The notes beneath the pieces were generated by a model. That model was not told where the DNA came from. It was given only the letters and a program-made list of their open reading frames with translations, and did not search any database. A stretch of 64,000 nucleotides of DNA from positions 248,001-312,000 of the forward strand of contig NZ_JAHTKP010000004.1 in NCBI RefSeq assembly GCF_019192735.1. Reading direction: 5' to 3'. The position numbers were made by a program, and so were the translations under genes. The DNA comes from Kitasatospora aureofaciens (GTDB taxonomy: Bacteria > Actinomycetota > Actinomycetes > Streptomycetales > Streptomycetaceae). Positions 8,094-16,441 of the stretch are shown piece after piece (the first letter of the stretch is position 1; each line of letters starts with the position of its first letter).

Positions 8094-9026
8094 ATGCCAA
8101 ACGATGATCTTGCTCACCGCATCGCCGACGACGTCGCGGGCGACGGCGGCCTCGCCGGCCTGCGCCGCCTGTCCGGAGTGATCGGCACCCTGGAGGACCG
8201 CCGCACCGCCCTGATCGAGGAGCTGCGCCGCGGGCACCACGCGACCTGGGAGGAGATCGGCCGGGCCTGCGGGATGACCCGCCAGGGCGCCACCCGGCGC
8301 TGGTCCGGCAAGCTCCGGGCCCGGTCGTTCGGCGCCGAGGCGACCGCATACCAGCATGGGCGGCCCGGCTACCCGCAGGCGCTGATCGGCTCCGCAGTCC
8401 CGCGCGAGGCCCGGCGGGTGCTGGACCTGGGCGCGGGCACCGGCAAGCTCACCCGGCTGCTGGTGGACGCGGGCCTGGACGTGGTCGCGGTCGAGCCCGA
8501 CGAGGCGATGCGTGACCAGCTGGCGGCGGCCGTCCCGAAGGCGGCCGTGCGGGCCGGCTCGGCCGAGCGGATCCCGCTGGCGGACGGCAGCGTCGACGCG
8601 GTCGTGGTGGCGCAGGCCTGGCACTGGTTCGACCAGAACACCGCGGTGCCGGAGATCGCGCGCGTGCTCGCCCCCGGCGGGACGCTCTCGCTGGTGTGGA
8701 ACGTCCGCGACGAGTCCGAGCCGTGGGCCGCCGAACTGGGCGCCCTGATGCACCGCTCGACGCGCCAGGAGATCGACACCCAGCCGGTGGTGCCCGCCCC
8801 CTTCGGCGCCCCCGAGCGGCTGGACATCCGCTGGCAGCACGTCACGACCCGCGCCGGGATCGTCGACATGGTCGCCTCGCGCAGCTACGTCATCGCCCTG
8901 CCGGAGGCGGAGCGCGCCCGCCTGCTCGCGGACGTCGAGGAACTGCTCGACACCCACCCCGACCTGGCGGGCCGGGACGAGATCGCCATGCCCTACCTCA
9001 CCCGGTGCACCAGTGTCCGGCGATAG
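8094..9026 (+). CDS. HTH-class I SAM methyltransferase fusion
   Basis: A 310-residue protein with two parts. Residues ~1-75 form a helical region ending in a helix-turn-helix-like motif 'TWEEIGRACGMTRQGATRRW', like sigma region 4 or small regulators. Residues ~85-300 are a type-11 methyltransferase: motif I 'VLDLGAGTGKLT', acidic 'VEPDEAM', post-I 'AQAWHWFD', and 'LAPGGTLSLVWN'. The ATG at 8094 has no ribosome binding site but coincides with a predicted transcription start. The following GNAT gene overlaps its end by 14 bases. Confidence 0.82.
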   Translation: MPNDDLAHRIADDVAGDGGLAGLRRLSGVIGTLEDRRTALIEELRRGHHATWEEIGRACGMTRQGATRRWSGKLRARSFGAEATAYQHGRPGYPQALIGSAVPREARRVLDLGAGTGKLTRLLVDAGLDVVAVEPDEAMRDQLAAAVPKAAVRAGSAERIPLADGSVDAVVVAQAWHWFDQNTAVPEIARVLAPGGTLSLVWNVRDESEPWAAELGALMHRSTRQEIDTQPVVPAPFGAPERLDIRWQHVTTRAGIVDMVASRSYVIALPEAERARLLADVEELLDTHPDLAGRDEIAMPYLTRCTSVRR

Positions 9027-9597
9027 CGAGGCGGCGATCCGCCGGCTGGGCGTGGCGGACGCCGAGCGCTACCGGGCCTTCCGGCTGACCGCCCTCCGGG
9101 ACTCGCCCAGTGCCTTCACATCTAGTCACGAGGAGGAGCGGGACAAGCCGATCGCGGCGACCGTGAGGCGGCTGGCCGAGGCCGAGCACGGGCCGGGCGC
9201 GCTGCTCGGGGCGTTCGACGAGGACGGCGAGCTGGTCGGGACGGCAGGCCTGCGGGTGCCCGGCCGCCGCCAGGAGCGGCACAAGGCGACCCTGTTCGGC
9301 ATGGCTGTCGCCCCGGCGGCGGGCGGCCGGGGAATCGGGCGGGCGCTGGTCGCGCGGACCCTTGAAGTGGCTTGCGAGGACGGCGAGTTGCGGCAGGTGC
9401 TGCTTACGGTGTCGGAGGGCAACGAGGCAGCGATCCGGCTCTACACCTCCTGCGGGTTCGAGGTGTGGGGCCGGGAGCCGCAGGCCGTCGTGGTCGACGG
9501 GCAGGCCGTCACCAAGCTGCACATGGTGCGCATGCTGGGCACTCACCAGTCCCGTACGGCGATCAGCGCCTCGATGTCCGCGTCGGAGAAGCCGTAG
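9013..9597 (+). CDS. GNAT family N-acetyltransferase
   Basis: A 194-residue GNAT protein. The acetyl-CoA-binding motif A is 'GMAVAPAAGGRGIGRALV' (Q/RxxGxG/A type), followed by 'VLLTVSEGNEAAIRLYTSCGFEVWG', the usual motif B. GTG start at 9013, overlapping the methyltransferase stop by 14 bases, so the two are likely translationally coupled. Its last 55 bases overlap the end of the convergent DUF5713 gene. The acceptor substrate is unknown. Confidence 0.88.
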   Translation: MSGDSEAAIRRLGVADAERYRAFRLTALRDSPSAFTSSHEEERDKPIAATVRRLAEAEHGPGALLGAFDEDGELVGTAGLRVPGRRQERHKATLFGMAVAPAAGGRGIGRALVARTLEVACEDGELRQVLLTVSEGNEAAIRLYTSCGFEVWGREPQAVVVDGQAVTKLHMVRMLGTHQSRTAISASMSASEKP

Positions 9598-9884
9598 GCG
9601 TCGGCGATGGCGGCGAAGTCGTCGGCTATCAGCTCGCGGGCGACCGTCTCGATCTCGCTGCCGGCCGCCTCGAACGCCTCCTGGAGCACGTTGAACTCCT
9701 CGGTGGCGACGGCGGTCAGGGCGTAGAGCGCGGCGAGGTCGGACGGCCGCTCGGCCTCGATCCGCTCGCACAGGCGCAGCAGGATGTCGCGGCCCCGGTC
9801 GACGACGGCGTCGGGGTAGTAGCCGTCGCGGTACATGCCGTGCAGGAAGGCGTGTTGGGCGAGTCGTTCGTTGGTGATCGGCAC
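9543..9884 (-). CDS. DUF5713 family protein
   Basis: A 113-residue protein starting 'MPITNERLAQHAFLHGMYRDGYYPD' and rich in acidic helices ('ERIEAERPSDLAALYALTAVATEEFN'), as in DUF5713. GTG start at 9884 with AGGAG seven bases upstream; the frame is open to 9920. Function unknown. It lies just downstream of the LRV-repeat gene on the same strand. Confidence 0.75.
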   Translation of the reverse strand: MPITNERLAQHAFLHGMYRDGYYPDAVVDRGRDILLRLCERIEAERPSDLAALYALTAVATEEFNVLQEAFEAAGSEIETVARELIADDFAAIADAYGFSDADIEALIAVRDW

Positions 9885-9916
9885 GGTGAGTCTCCTGTCG
9901 CGTTCGGACGTCCCGA

Positions 9917-11437
9917 TCATGCACCCGGGGACTGACAGTGCCCCGGCAGCCCGGTGCGGTCGAGCAGGTCGTGCAGCTGCCGGGCGGTCAGGGCGGGGTT
10001 GGCCGCGGCACCCTCGGCGAGCTCCGGGTCATTGAGCAGGGAGTCGCGGACGTCGGCCGGGAGGCAGGGGTTGGCGGCGGCGGCCCGGCGGACGCGCTCG
10101 TCGGGGTCGGTGAGCAGCGCGACGGGCGGCCGGTCGAGCGTCGGGTCGGCGGCGGCCAGCGCGCGCACCTCGGGGTCCTCGTGGTCGAGGAGGTGCCGGA
10201 GTCCGGTGCGGGGGAGCGTGGGCAGCGTCGACAGGTATGCCCGCTCACGGGGGCAGGCGACGAAGGCCGCGAGGACGGTCTCGGGCGGCGCCAGCGGGTG
10301 GTTGAGGGCCAGCAGGCGCGGCACCTCGGAATCGGGATCGGCGGCGAGCCGCGCGACCAGGTCTTCGGGGAGGTCGGGCCAGGTGGCGGCAATGCGGCGG
10401 AGCTTCGGGTGGTCGGAGACGGCGCATGCCCGATACCACTCGGGATCCACGTGCTGCTCTATCGGGGGGCCGATCAGATCGGCGGTCCAGGTGGGGACTT
10501 CGTCGAGCACGCCGAAGTGCTGCCACCGGCGGCGCAGTGCGTGGACCAGCGCTGAAGAGCGGACCTCGGCGTCGGTGTCCTCGGCCAGTTCCGCCAGGAG
10601 CGCGGCGTCGAGGTCCGCCCGGGAGGCCACCCGCTCCCGGACCTCGGGGTCGGGATGACGGGCCAGCCGGGCGACGGCGTGCGCGGGGGTGTGCCGGTTG
10701 CCCGCCAGCGACCACAGGTTGCGGCCGGTGGCCAGGCAGGCTTCGGCGACGGCGTCGGAGATCGCGAAGTTGCAGAGCAGGACGCTGCGCCAGTGGCAGT
10801 CGCGCTCGGGAAGTTCGGCTTCCATGGCGGCGGGGTCGAGGTACCGGCTTGCGCTGCGCGCCGCCTGGCGCACGGTCGGATCCGGGTCGGCGAGGAGACC
10901 GTCCAGCTGCTCGGAGGTGAGCTGCCAGCACGAGTTGGCCGCGTACGCCCGGATGCGCGGGTCCGGGTGCTTCAGCGCCCTGAGGCGGAAGGACTGCGGG
11001 ATCTGCCCCGAGACGACGAGATCCTCCCGGATCTCGTCCGCCGTGAGGAGTCCGCCCCGCCCGGGGACGTCCTCGGCGGTCAGCAGAGTCACCAGCGCCT
11101 CGTCGGGCAGCGGCGTGACCGGGTGGAGCCGCGGACGGGGCCCGGAGGCGAGTCCGGCGCGGACGCGCTCGGAGGGGTCGTCGGCCAGCCGGCCGCGCTG
11201 CTCGGGGGCGACGTGCCGGTTACGGGCGACTATGCGACGTACCGACGAGTCCGGGTGGGTGACCACGGTCTCGACAACGTCAGCAGGGAGGGGCCTTCCG
11301 TGGAGGGCATGCCACGCCGGCCTCCCCTCCGGCGCGAGCAACCGCAGCAGGACATCCGACGGCGCGGCCGGGTTCGCGGCGACGCCGCGCAGCAGGGAGT
11401 CGGCGAGCGGGGACGTCGTGAGCGGTGAGGAGGGCAT
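9917..11437 (-). CDS. LRV/HEAT-like repeat protein
   Basis: A 506-residue helical-repeat protein. Units of ~24 residues recur ('HPDPRIRAYAANSCWQLTSEQLDGLLADPDPTVRQAA' and variants such as 'HPDPEVRERVASRADLDAALLAELAEDTDAEVR'), as in leucine-rich-repeat-variant proteins with alternating alpha and 3-10 helices. No catalytic domain, signal peptide or membrane segment is seen, so it is probably a cytoplasmic binding scaffold. The DUF5713 gene follows on the same strand. Confidence 0.8.
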   Translation of the reverse strand: MPSSPLTTSPLADSLLRGVAANPAAPSDVLLRLLAPEGRPAWHALHGRPLPADVVETVVTHPDSSVRRIVARNRHVAPEQRGRLADDPSERVRAGLASGPRPRLHPVTPLPDEALVTLLTAEDVPGRGGLLTADEIREDLVVSGQIPQSFRLRALKHPDPRIRAYAANSCWQLTSEQLDGLLADPDPTVRQAARSASRYLDPAAMEAELPERDCHWRSVLLCNFAISDAVAEACLATGRNLWSLAGNRHTPAHAVARLARHPDPEVRERVASRADLDAALLAELAEDTDAEVRSSALVHALRRRWQHFGVLDEVPTWTADLIGPPIEQHVDPEWYRACAVSDHPKLRRIAATWPDLPEDLVARLAADPDSEVPRLLALNHPLAPPETVLAAFVACPRERAYLSTLPTLPRTGLRHLLDHEDPEVRALAAADPTLDRPPVALLTDPDERVRRAAAANPCLPADVRDSLLNDPELAEGAAANPALTARQLHDLLDRTGLPGHCQSPGA

Positions 11438-11471
11438 CGCGCCATCGTCGCAGCGATCTTGGCGGCGTGTC

Positions 11472-11535
11472 CATCAGCCTTCCTGGACATCAGCCTTCCT
11501 GGACATCAGCCCTCCTGGACATCAGCCCTCCTGGA
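11472..11535. repeat. Four-copy 16-bp tandem repeat at the 3' end of the nmtR-like gene
   Basis: Four adjacent copies of CATCAGCC(T/C)TCCTGGA. The last copy covers the stop codon and final codons of the ArsR gene (Leu-Gln-Glu-Gly end), so the repeats look like duplications of the gene's tail into the spacer before the LRV gene. Confidence 0.92.
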
Positions 11536-11902
11536 GGTCCTCCGCATCCACGTCGCTCAGCCCCAGCCGCAGGTGCTCGATGTGGTAGACGGCCTGGTCG
11601 AGGAGTGCGGCGACATGGTTGTCGTACAGCGCGTACACCACCGAGCGCCCCTGCCGGGTGCCGACGACGAGGCCGAGGTTGCGCAGCAGGCGCAGCTGGT
11701 GGGAGCAGGCGGACTGCTCCATGCCCACCTCGGCGGCGAGTTCGGTGGCGGCGCAGGGGCCCTCGCGCAGCCGGGAGAGGATCAGCAGCCGGGACGGGGT
11801 GGCGAGTGCCTGAAGGGTGCCGGCCACCCGGGCGGCGCTGTCGGCGTCCAGGCGCGTGTGCGGGCGCGGGACGGCGTTGGCGGGAGCGGCTCCATGACCC
11901 AT
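11522..11902 (-). CDS. nmtR: NmtR-type ArsR/SmtB metal sensor (Ni/Co)
   Basis: A 126-residue ArsR-family repressor close to mycobacterial NmtR. The winged helix has 'LATPSRLLILSRLREGPCAATELAAEVGMEQSACSHQLRLLRNLGLV'. The known NmtR nickel/cobalt ligands have counterparts: Asp and His in 'YDNHV', two His in 'YHIEHL' of helix 5, and the N-terminal Gly2-His3 if translation begins at the ATG at 11902 ('MGHG'). That match is why 11902 is preferred over 11941. It is divergent from the metal ATPase it probably represses. Confidence 0.85.
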   Translation of the reverse strand: MGHGAAPANAVPRPHTRLDADSAARVAGTLQALATPSRLLILSRLREGPCAATELAAEVGMEQSACSHQLRLLRNLGLVVGTRQGRSVVYALYDNHVAALLDQAVYHIEHLRLGLSDVDAEDLQEG

Positions 11903-11925
11903 GCGGACCATCGTACAGCTCACGA

Positions 11926-11949
11926 ATGAAAGAGCGTTCATATGTTCAT
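11926..11949. promoter_or_regulatory. Candidate ArsR/NmtR operator
   Basis: ATGAA-N6-TTCAT (11926-11941) is followed at once by another TTCAT half-site (11945-11949), between the divergent regulator and ATPase genes. AT-rich TGAA/TTCA dyads are typical of SmtB/ArsR operators. The region could control both genes. Confidence 0.55.
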
Positions 11950-12000
11950 GTATCGTGAGGGAGTCGAGAGCCCACCCTGCCCCGAAGGGTCCTGCCTGCC

Positions 12001-13986
12001 ATGTCCTCCACCCTGATCGAGCGCCCCGCGCCCACGGCGGTGCCGCGTCCGGACGTCGCCCCCCGGCGCCGCACCCGGGTGTTCGCCCTGCCCGAGGCCC
12101 GCTGGGCCGCCGCGGCCACGGTGCTGTTCCTGATCGCGCTGCCGCTCCAGCTCACCGGCGCCCCGGCCTGGACCTGGGGCCCGCTGTACGCCCTCGCGTA
12201 CGCCACCGGCGGGTGGGAGCCGGCCTGGGCGGGCCTGCGGGCGCTGCGCGAGAGGACCCTCGACGTCGACCTGCTGATGATCGTCGCCGCGCTCGGCGCC
12301 GCCGCCGTCGGCCAGGTGATGGACGGCGCCCTGCTGATCGTCATCTTTGCCACCTCCGGCGCGCTGGAGGCCCTGGCCACCGCCCGCACCGCCGACTCCG
12401 TGCGCGGACTGCTCGACCTCGCCCCGGCCACCGCCACCCGGCTGCTCGCCGACGGCACCGAGGAGACCGTGCCCACCGAGGCCCTGTCCGTCGGCGACAC
12501 CGTCCTGATCCGGCCCGGGGAGCGGATCGGCGCCGACGGCCGGGTCCTGGACGGCGCGAGCGAGGTGGACCAGGCCACCATCACCGGCGAGCCGCTGCCC
12601 GCCGCCAAGGAGCCCGGTGACGAGGTCTTCGCCGGCACCCTCAACGGCACCGGCGCCCTGCGGATCGCCGTCGAGCGCGACGCCTCCGACTCGGTGATCG
12701 CCCGGATCGTCCGGATGGTCGAGGAGGCCTCCGAGACCAAGGCGCCCACGCAGCTGTTCATCGAGAAGGTCGAGCAGCGCTACTCGATCGGCATGGTCCT
12801 CGCCACCCTCGCCGTGTTCGCCGTCCCGCTCGCCGTCGGCGCGGCCTTCACCGACTCGCTGCTGCGCGCGATGACCTTCATGATCGTCGCCTCGCCGTGC
12901 GCGGTCGTGCTGGCCACCATGCCGCCGCTGCTCTCCGCCATCGCCAACGCCGGACGCCACGGCGTCCTGGTGAAGTCCGCCGTCGTCATGGAACGCCTCG
13001 GCCAGGTGGACGCCGTCGCGCTCGACAAGACCGGCACCCTCACCGAGGGCACCCCGCGCGTCACCGACCTCTGCCCGCTGGCCGGCCCGGACCTCACCGA
13101 GGACGGACTGCTCGCCCTCGCCGCGGCCGCCGAGCACCCCAGCGAGCACCCGCTGGCCCGCGCCGTCGTCGACGCCGCCCGCGCCCGCGGCCTCGCCCTG
13201 GCCGTCGCCGAGGACTTCACCTCCGCCCCCGGCATCGGCGTCAGCGCCACCGTCGACGGCCGGGTGATCGCCGTCGCCGCCCCCGCCCGGCTGCTCGACG
13301 GCCGCGAGGACGCCGCCGCCGTCCGCGCCGCCGCCGTGGCCGCCGAACTGGAGGAGGCCGGCCGCACCGCCGTCGTCGTCGAGGCGGACGGCGTCCCGGT
13401 CGGGGTGCTCGGCATCGCCGACCGGCTGCGCCCGGACGCCGCCGGGACCGTCGCCGCCCTGACGGCCCTCACCGGCACCGCGCCCATGCTGCTCACCGGC
13501 GACAACCCGCGCGCCGCCGCCCACCTGGGCGCCGAGGTCGGCATCGCGGACGTGCGCGCCGGGCTGCTGCCGCAGGACAAGGTGGCCGCCGTGAAGGAAC
13601 GGGAGCGGGCCGGCCGCAAGGTGCTGGTGATCGGCGACGGCGTCAACGACGCCCCGGCGCTGGCCGCCGCCCACACCGGCGTCGCGATGGGCCGGGCCGG
13701 CTCCGACCTGGCCCTGGAGACCGCCGACGCGGTCGTCGTCCGCGACGAACTCGCCACCGTCCCGGCGGTGGTGGCGCTCTCCCGCCGGGCGCGGAGCTTC
13801 GTCGTCCAGAACCTGGTGATCGCCGGGGTGTTCATCTCGGTCCTGGTCGTCTGGGACCTGGTCGCGACGCTCCCGCTGCCGCTGGGCGTCCTCGGCCACG
13901 AGGGCTCGACCGTCATCGTCGGCCTCAACGGCCTGCGGCTGCTCCGGGAGAGCGCCTGGACCCGCGCCCGCGCCGAGGGCAGCTGA
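12001..13986 (+). CDS. P1B-4 type heavy-metal P-type ATPase (Co/Ni/Fe export)
   Basis: A 661-residue metal-exporting ATPase. Key motifs: TGE in 'ITGEPLP', SPC in 'IVASPCAVVLATMPP' near residue 299, the phosphorylated Asp in 'DKTGTLTEGTP' near 341, hinge 'GDGVNDAPAL', and 'HEGSTVIVGLNGLRLL' near 633. SPC plus HEGxT and the absence of an N-terminal CxxC domain define the P1B-4 group (CoaT/CtpD/CtpJ). With the NmtR-like sensor next door, cobalt or nickel efflux is the likely role; iron is also possible for the group. Confidence 0.9.
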   Translation: MSSTLIERPAPTAVPRPDVAPRRRTRVFALPEARWAAAATVLFLIALPLQLTGAPAWTWGPLYALAYATGGWEPAWAGLRALRERTLDVDLLMIVAALGAAAVGQVMDGALLIVIFATSGALEALATARTADSVRGLLDLAPATATRLLADGTEETVPTEALSVGDTVLIRPGERIGADGRVLDGASEVDQATITGEPLPAAKEPGDEVFAGTLNGTGALRIAVERDASDSVIARIVRMVEEASETKAPTQLFIEKVEQRYSIGMVLATLAVFAVPLAVGAAFTDSLLRAMTFMIVASPCAVVLATMPPLLSAIANAGRHGVLVKSAVVMERLGQVDAVALDKTGTLTEGTPRVTDLCPLAGPDLTEDGLLALAAAAEHPSEHPLARAVVDAARARGLALAVAEDFTSAPGIGVSATVDGRVIAVAAPARLLDGREDAAAVRAAAVAAELEEAGRTAVVVEADGVPVGVLGIADRLRPDAAGTVAALTALTGTAPMLLTGDNPRAAAHLGAEVGIADVRAGLLPQDKVAAVKERERAGRKVLVIGDGVNDAPALAAAHTGVAMGRAGSDLALETADAVVVRDELATVPAVVALSRRARSFVVQNLVIAGVFISVLVVWDLVATLPLPLGVLGHEGSTVIVGLNGLRLLRESAWTRARAEGS

Positions 13987-14192
13987 CCGCGCGGTCGGCA
14001 GCCGGCCGCCGCGACCTGCCCGTTCGTGTGCCGTCCGAACGGGTCGGGTCGGCGGCCGCCATTCCCGGCCTGAGCTGTGGGTTTCGGGGATTGGGGTGAC
14101 GGAGTGCGACGGCGCGCGGGCGCGCGCCGCCGAAGACTGAGCTCAGTTTTGCTCAGTCCCGACGCCCCGCCCCACCTTGAGGAGAAACCGCT

Positions 14193-15890
14193 TTGTCCGG
14201 TGAGCAGAGACACAGACGTATCCGCGCACGCGCCCGGACCGCCGGCCTGGGGCTGGCGGTCCTGGCCGGGCTGACGGTCCCCCTGGCCGTCGCGCCGACG
14301 GCGCAGGCCGCACCGCCGCCCGGGGAGTTCGCCTATGTGAGCAACCAGACCGACAACAACGTGTCGGTGGTCGACGCGTCGACCAACACCGTCACCACCG
14401 GCCCCGGCGTCGGCAGTCAGCCCGACGGGGTGGTGTTCAGTCCGGACGCGGCGTTCGTCTTCGTCGCCAACAGTGGTGACGGGACGATCTCCAAGATCGA
14501 CCGGTCCGCCAACACCGTGACGACCCTGATGTCCGGTCACCCCGCCCCGTCCCAGCTGGCCATCACCCCGAACGGCCAGTTCCTGTTCGTCACCGACCAG
14601 ACCAACGGCGGTCTGACCAGGGTCGACACCACCACGGGGACCGTCATCTCGATCGCGACCGCCACGACCGGCCCGACCGCCGGAGTGGCGGTCTCACCGG
14701 ACGGCAGCAGCGTCTACCTGGCCAACGAGGGCGCGGGCACGGTCCAGAAGTTCCCCGTCGGCGGCGGTTCGGGCACCACGCTCGCCTCGCTCGGCGGTGC
14801 TCCGCAGGGGCTCGCCGTCACCCCGGACGGCACCCAGGTGGTGGTCGCGAACAACGGGAACGACACTCTCGCGTTCGTCCCGGCGGCGGGTGGCACGACG
14901 ACGACCACCACGGTCGGCTCCCAGCCGTTCGGGGTCGCCGTCACCCCGGACGGCGCGCACGCGTACGTCACCGACAACAACGGCTCGTCGGTGTCCGTGG
15001 TCGACACCGCCTCGCACATGCTCACCACCACGATCGGCGTGGGCGGCGGCCCCAAGGGCGTGGCGATCACCCCCGACGGTGCGCAGGTCTACGTCGCCAA
15101 CAGCGCCACGAACAACCTGTCCGTCATCTCCACCGCGAGCAACGCCGTGACCGCGACCAAGGCCACCGGCACCAAACCGCGCGGCGTCGCGACCGGCGGA
15201 ACGGCGGTGAAGGCCGCCACCTCGACGGTCCTCAGCTCCTCCCCGAACCCCTCCACGGAGGGGCAGACGGTCACCTTCACCGCGACCGTGTCCGCCACCT
15301 CCGGCGGCACACCCACCGGGACGGTCACCTTCAAGGACGGCGGCACCACCCTCGGCACCGGCATGCTGGACGGCACCGGTACGGCGACCTTCCCCACCTC
15401 GACGCTGACCATCGGCACCCACCCGATCACCGCCGTCTACGGCGGCGACGCGACCCACGTGGGCAGCACCAGCAACACCGTGGACCAGGTGGTCACCGCG
15501 GCGGCGACCGACGTCCAGGTCGCCCTCGCCGCCAGCCCCCACCTCGGCATCGAGGTGCCCTACCTCCTCTTCACCGTCACCGTGATCAACAACGGCCCCG
15601 CCCCGCTCGCCTCGGCCACGGTCACCACGACGGTGCCCGCGGGCCTCCCGGCCGTCCCCGACACCGGCTGCACCGGAACCGACCTGGTGACCTGCCAGTT
15701 CGGCCCGGTTGGAATCAACGACGCGGCGTCGCGGACCTTCACCGTCCCGCTGGCCGCGGACATCGTGCGCATCCAGGAGACGATCACCTCCCGCCTGGCC
15801 GCGAGCGTCCCGGCCGAAGCCGGCCCGGCCCACACCACCGCCACCCGCACCTGCGACATCATCGGCGACCTCGCCGCCCAGTGCGCCTGA
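14193..15890 (+). CDS. Secreted YVTN propeller protein with Ig-like and DUF11 domains
   Basis: A 565-residue exported protein. The signal peptide has an Arg-rich start, a core 'LGLAVLAGLTVPLAVA' and an AQA cleavage site near residue 40. Residues ~45-330 are YVTN repeats ('GVAVTPDGAHAYVTDNNGSSVSVVDT'), ~340-425 an Ig-like domain ('TPTGTVTFKDGGTTLGTG...ITAVYGGD'), and ~430-545 a DUF11-type domain ('FTVTVINNGPAPLASATVTTTVPAGL'). TTG start at 14193 with GAGGAG upstream. Probably a cell-surface or matrix binding protein. Confidence 0.85.
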   Translation: MSGEQRHRRIRARARTAGLGLAVLAGLTVPLAVAPTAQAAPPPGEFAYVSNQTDNNVSVVDASTNTVTTGPGVGSQPDGVVFSPDAAFVFVANSGDGTISKIDRSANTVTTLMSGHPAPSQLAITPNGQFLFVTDQTNGGLTRVDTTTGTVISIATATTGPTAGVAVSPDGSSVYLANEGAGTVQKFPVGGGSGTTLASLGGAPQGLAVTPDGTQVVVANNGNDTLAFVPAAGGTTTTTTVGSQPFGVAVTPDGAHAYVTDNNGSSVSVVDTASHMLTTTIGVGGGPKGVAITPDGAQVYVANSATNNLSVISTASNAVTATKATGTKPRGVATGGTAVKAATSTVLSSSPNPSTEGQTVTFTATVSATSGGTPTGTVTFKDGGTTLGTGMLDGTGTATFPTSTLTIGTHPITAVYGGDATHVGSTSNTVDQVVTAAATDVQVALAASPHLGIEVPYLLFTVTVINNGPAPLASATVTTTVPAGLPAVPDTGCTGTDLVTCQFGPVGINDAASRTFTVPLAADIVRIQETITSRLAASVPAEAGPAHTTATRTCDIIGDLAAQCA

Positions 15891-15955
15891 CCCTGCACCC
15901 GCTGCAGGCGCCGAGCATCCTGACAGGCCGCATCGGACGCCCTACCCGCACAGAC

Positions 15956-15991
15956 CGATCGCCCCGGGCCACCAACGGCCCGGGGCGATCG
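15956..15991. terminator. Strong bidirectional hairpin
   Basis: A perfect 15-bp stem beginning CGATCGCCCCGGGCC with a 6-base loop lies 66 bases after the YVTN/DUF11 gene. There is no U-tract on either side, but the very high stability suits an actinobacterial terminator. Confidence 0.75.
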
Positions 15992-16010
15992 CGTCCGCTT
16001 CCCCCCGTTG

Positions 16011-16127
16011 TTACTTCCCGTAGCGGCGCTCGCGGGCCGCGAAGCTGCGCAGGGCGCGGAGGAAGTCGATCTCGCGGAAGGCCGGCCAGTACGCGTCGCA
16101 GAAGTACAGCTCGGCGTAGGCACGGCC
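16011..16127 (-). pseudogene. Undecaprenyl-diphosphate synthase (UppS family), C-terminal fragment
   Basis: Only the last ~38 residues remain: '[20 protein letters not shown]' then '[15 protein letters not shown]'. This matches the C-terminus of cis-prenyltransferases (compare 'AYAELYFTDVLWPDF...FANRERRFG' in E. coli UppS). Upstream of it the sequence abruptly becomes an unrelated reading frame on the other strand. It cannot be functional. Confidence 0.7.
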
Positions 16128-16130
16128 GAC

Positions 16131-16358
16131 ACCGTCCTCCACGCCGCCGAAACGGAATCCGACCTCCCCGGCGCCGTCGCAGCCCTCCACGCCCTGGGCA
16201 CCGCCCGCCTGACCCCGGACCGGCGCCACCGCCTCACCGCACTGGCCGAACGCGACCGCCGCATCGTCAGCGCCGGCTCCGAGGACACCATCATCCGCAA
16301 CGACGAACACCACCGCACCCGCCTGCGGGCACTCCTGATCGAGGGCACCCATGGCTGA
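16131..16358 (+). pseudogene. Unrecognised C-terminal gene fragment
   Basis: A plus-strand frame with good codon character encodes ~75 residues ending at 16358, including '[18 protein letters not shown]' and '[20 protein letters not shown]'. It is helical, acidic/arginine-rich and lacks a plausible start, so it looks like the tail of a protein joined head-on to the UppS remnant. I do not recognise the family. Confidence 0.45.
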
Positions 16359-16377
16359 CACCGGCGACACGGGCCTG

Positions 16378-16407
16378 AGTGTCGGCAGACGATCGTTTGC
16401 CGACACT
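16378..16407. terminator. Inverted repeat between convergent frames
   Basis: AGTGTCGGCA and its exact complement flank a 10-base core that contains the palindrome ACGATCGT. It lies 35 bases beyond the stop of the FAD-enzyme gene, so a terminator role is most likely; a protein-binding site is also possible because of the palindromic core. Confidence 0.5.
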
Positions 16408-16441
16408 TGAGCGCGCCGAAGGTGAGGTGCCGGGCAAGCGC

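Noticed and set aside
11472..11535. Possible CRISPR array
   Set aside because: The units are 16 bp, directly adjacent without spacers, and overlap a gene end; this is a minisatellite.
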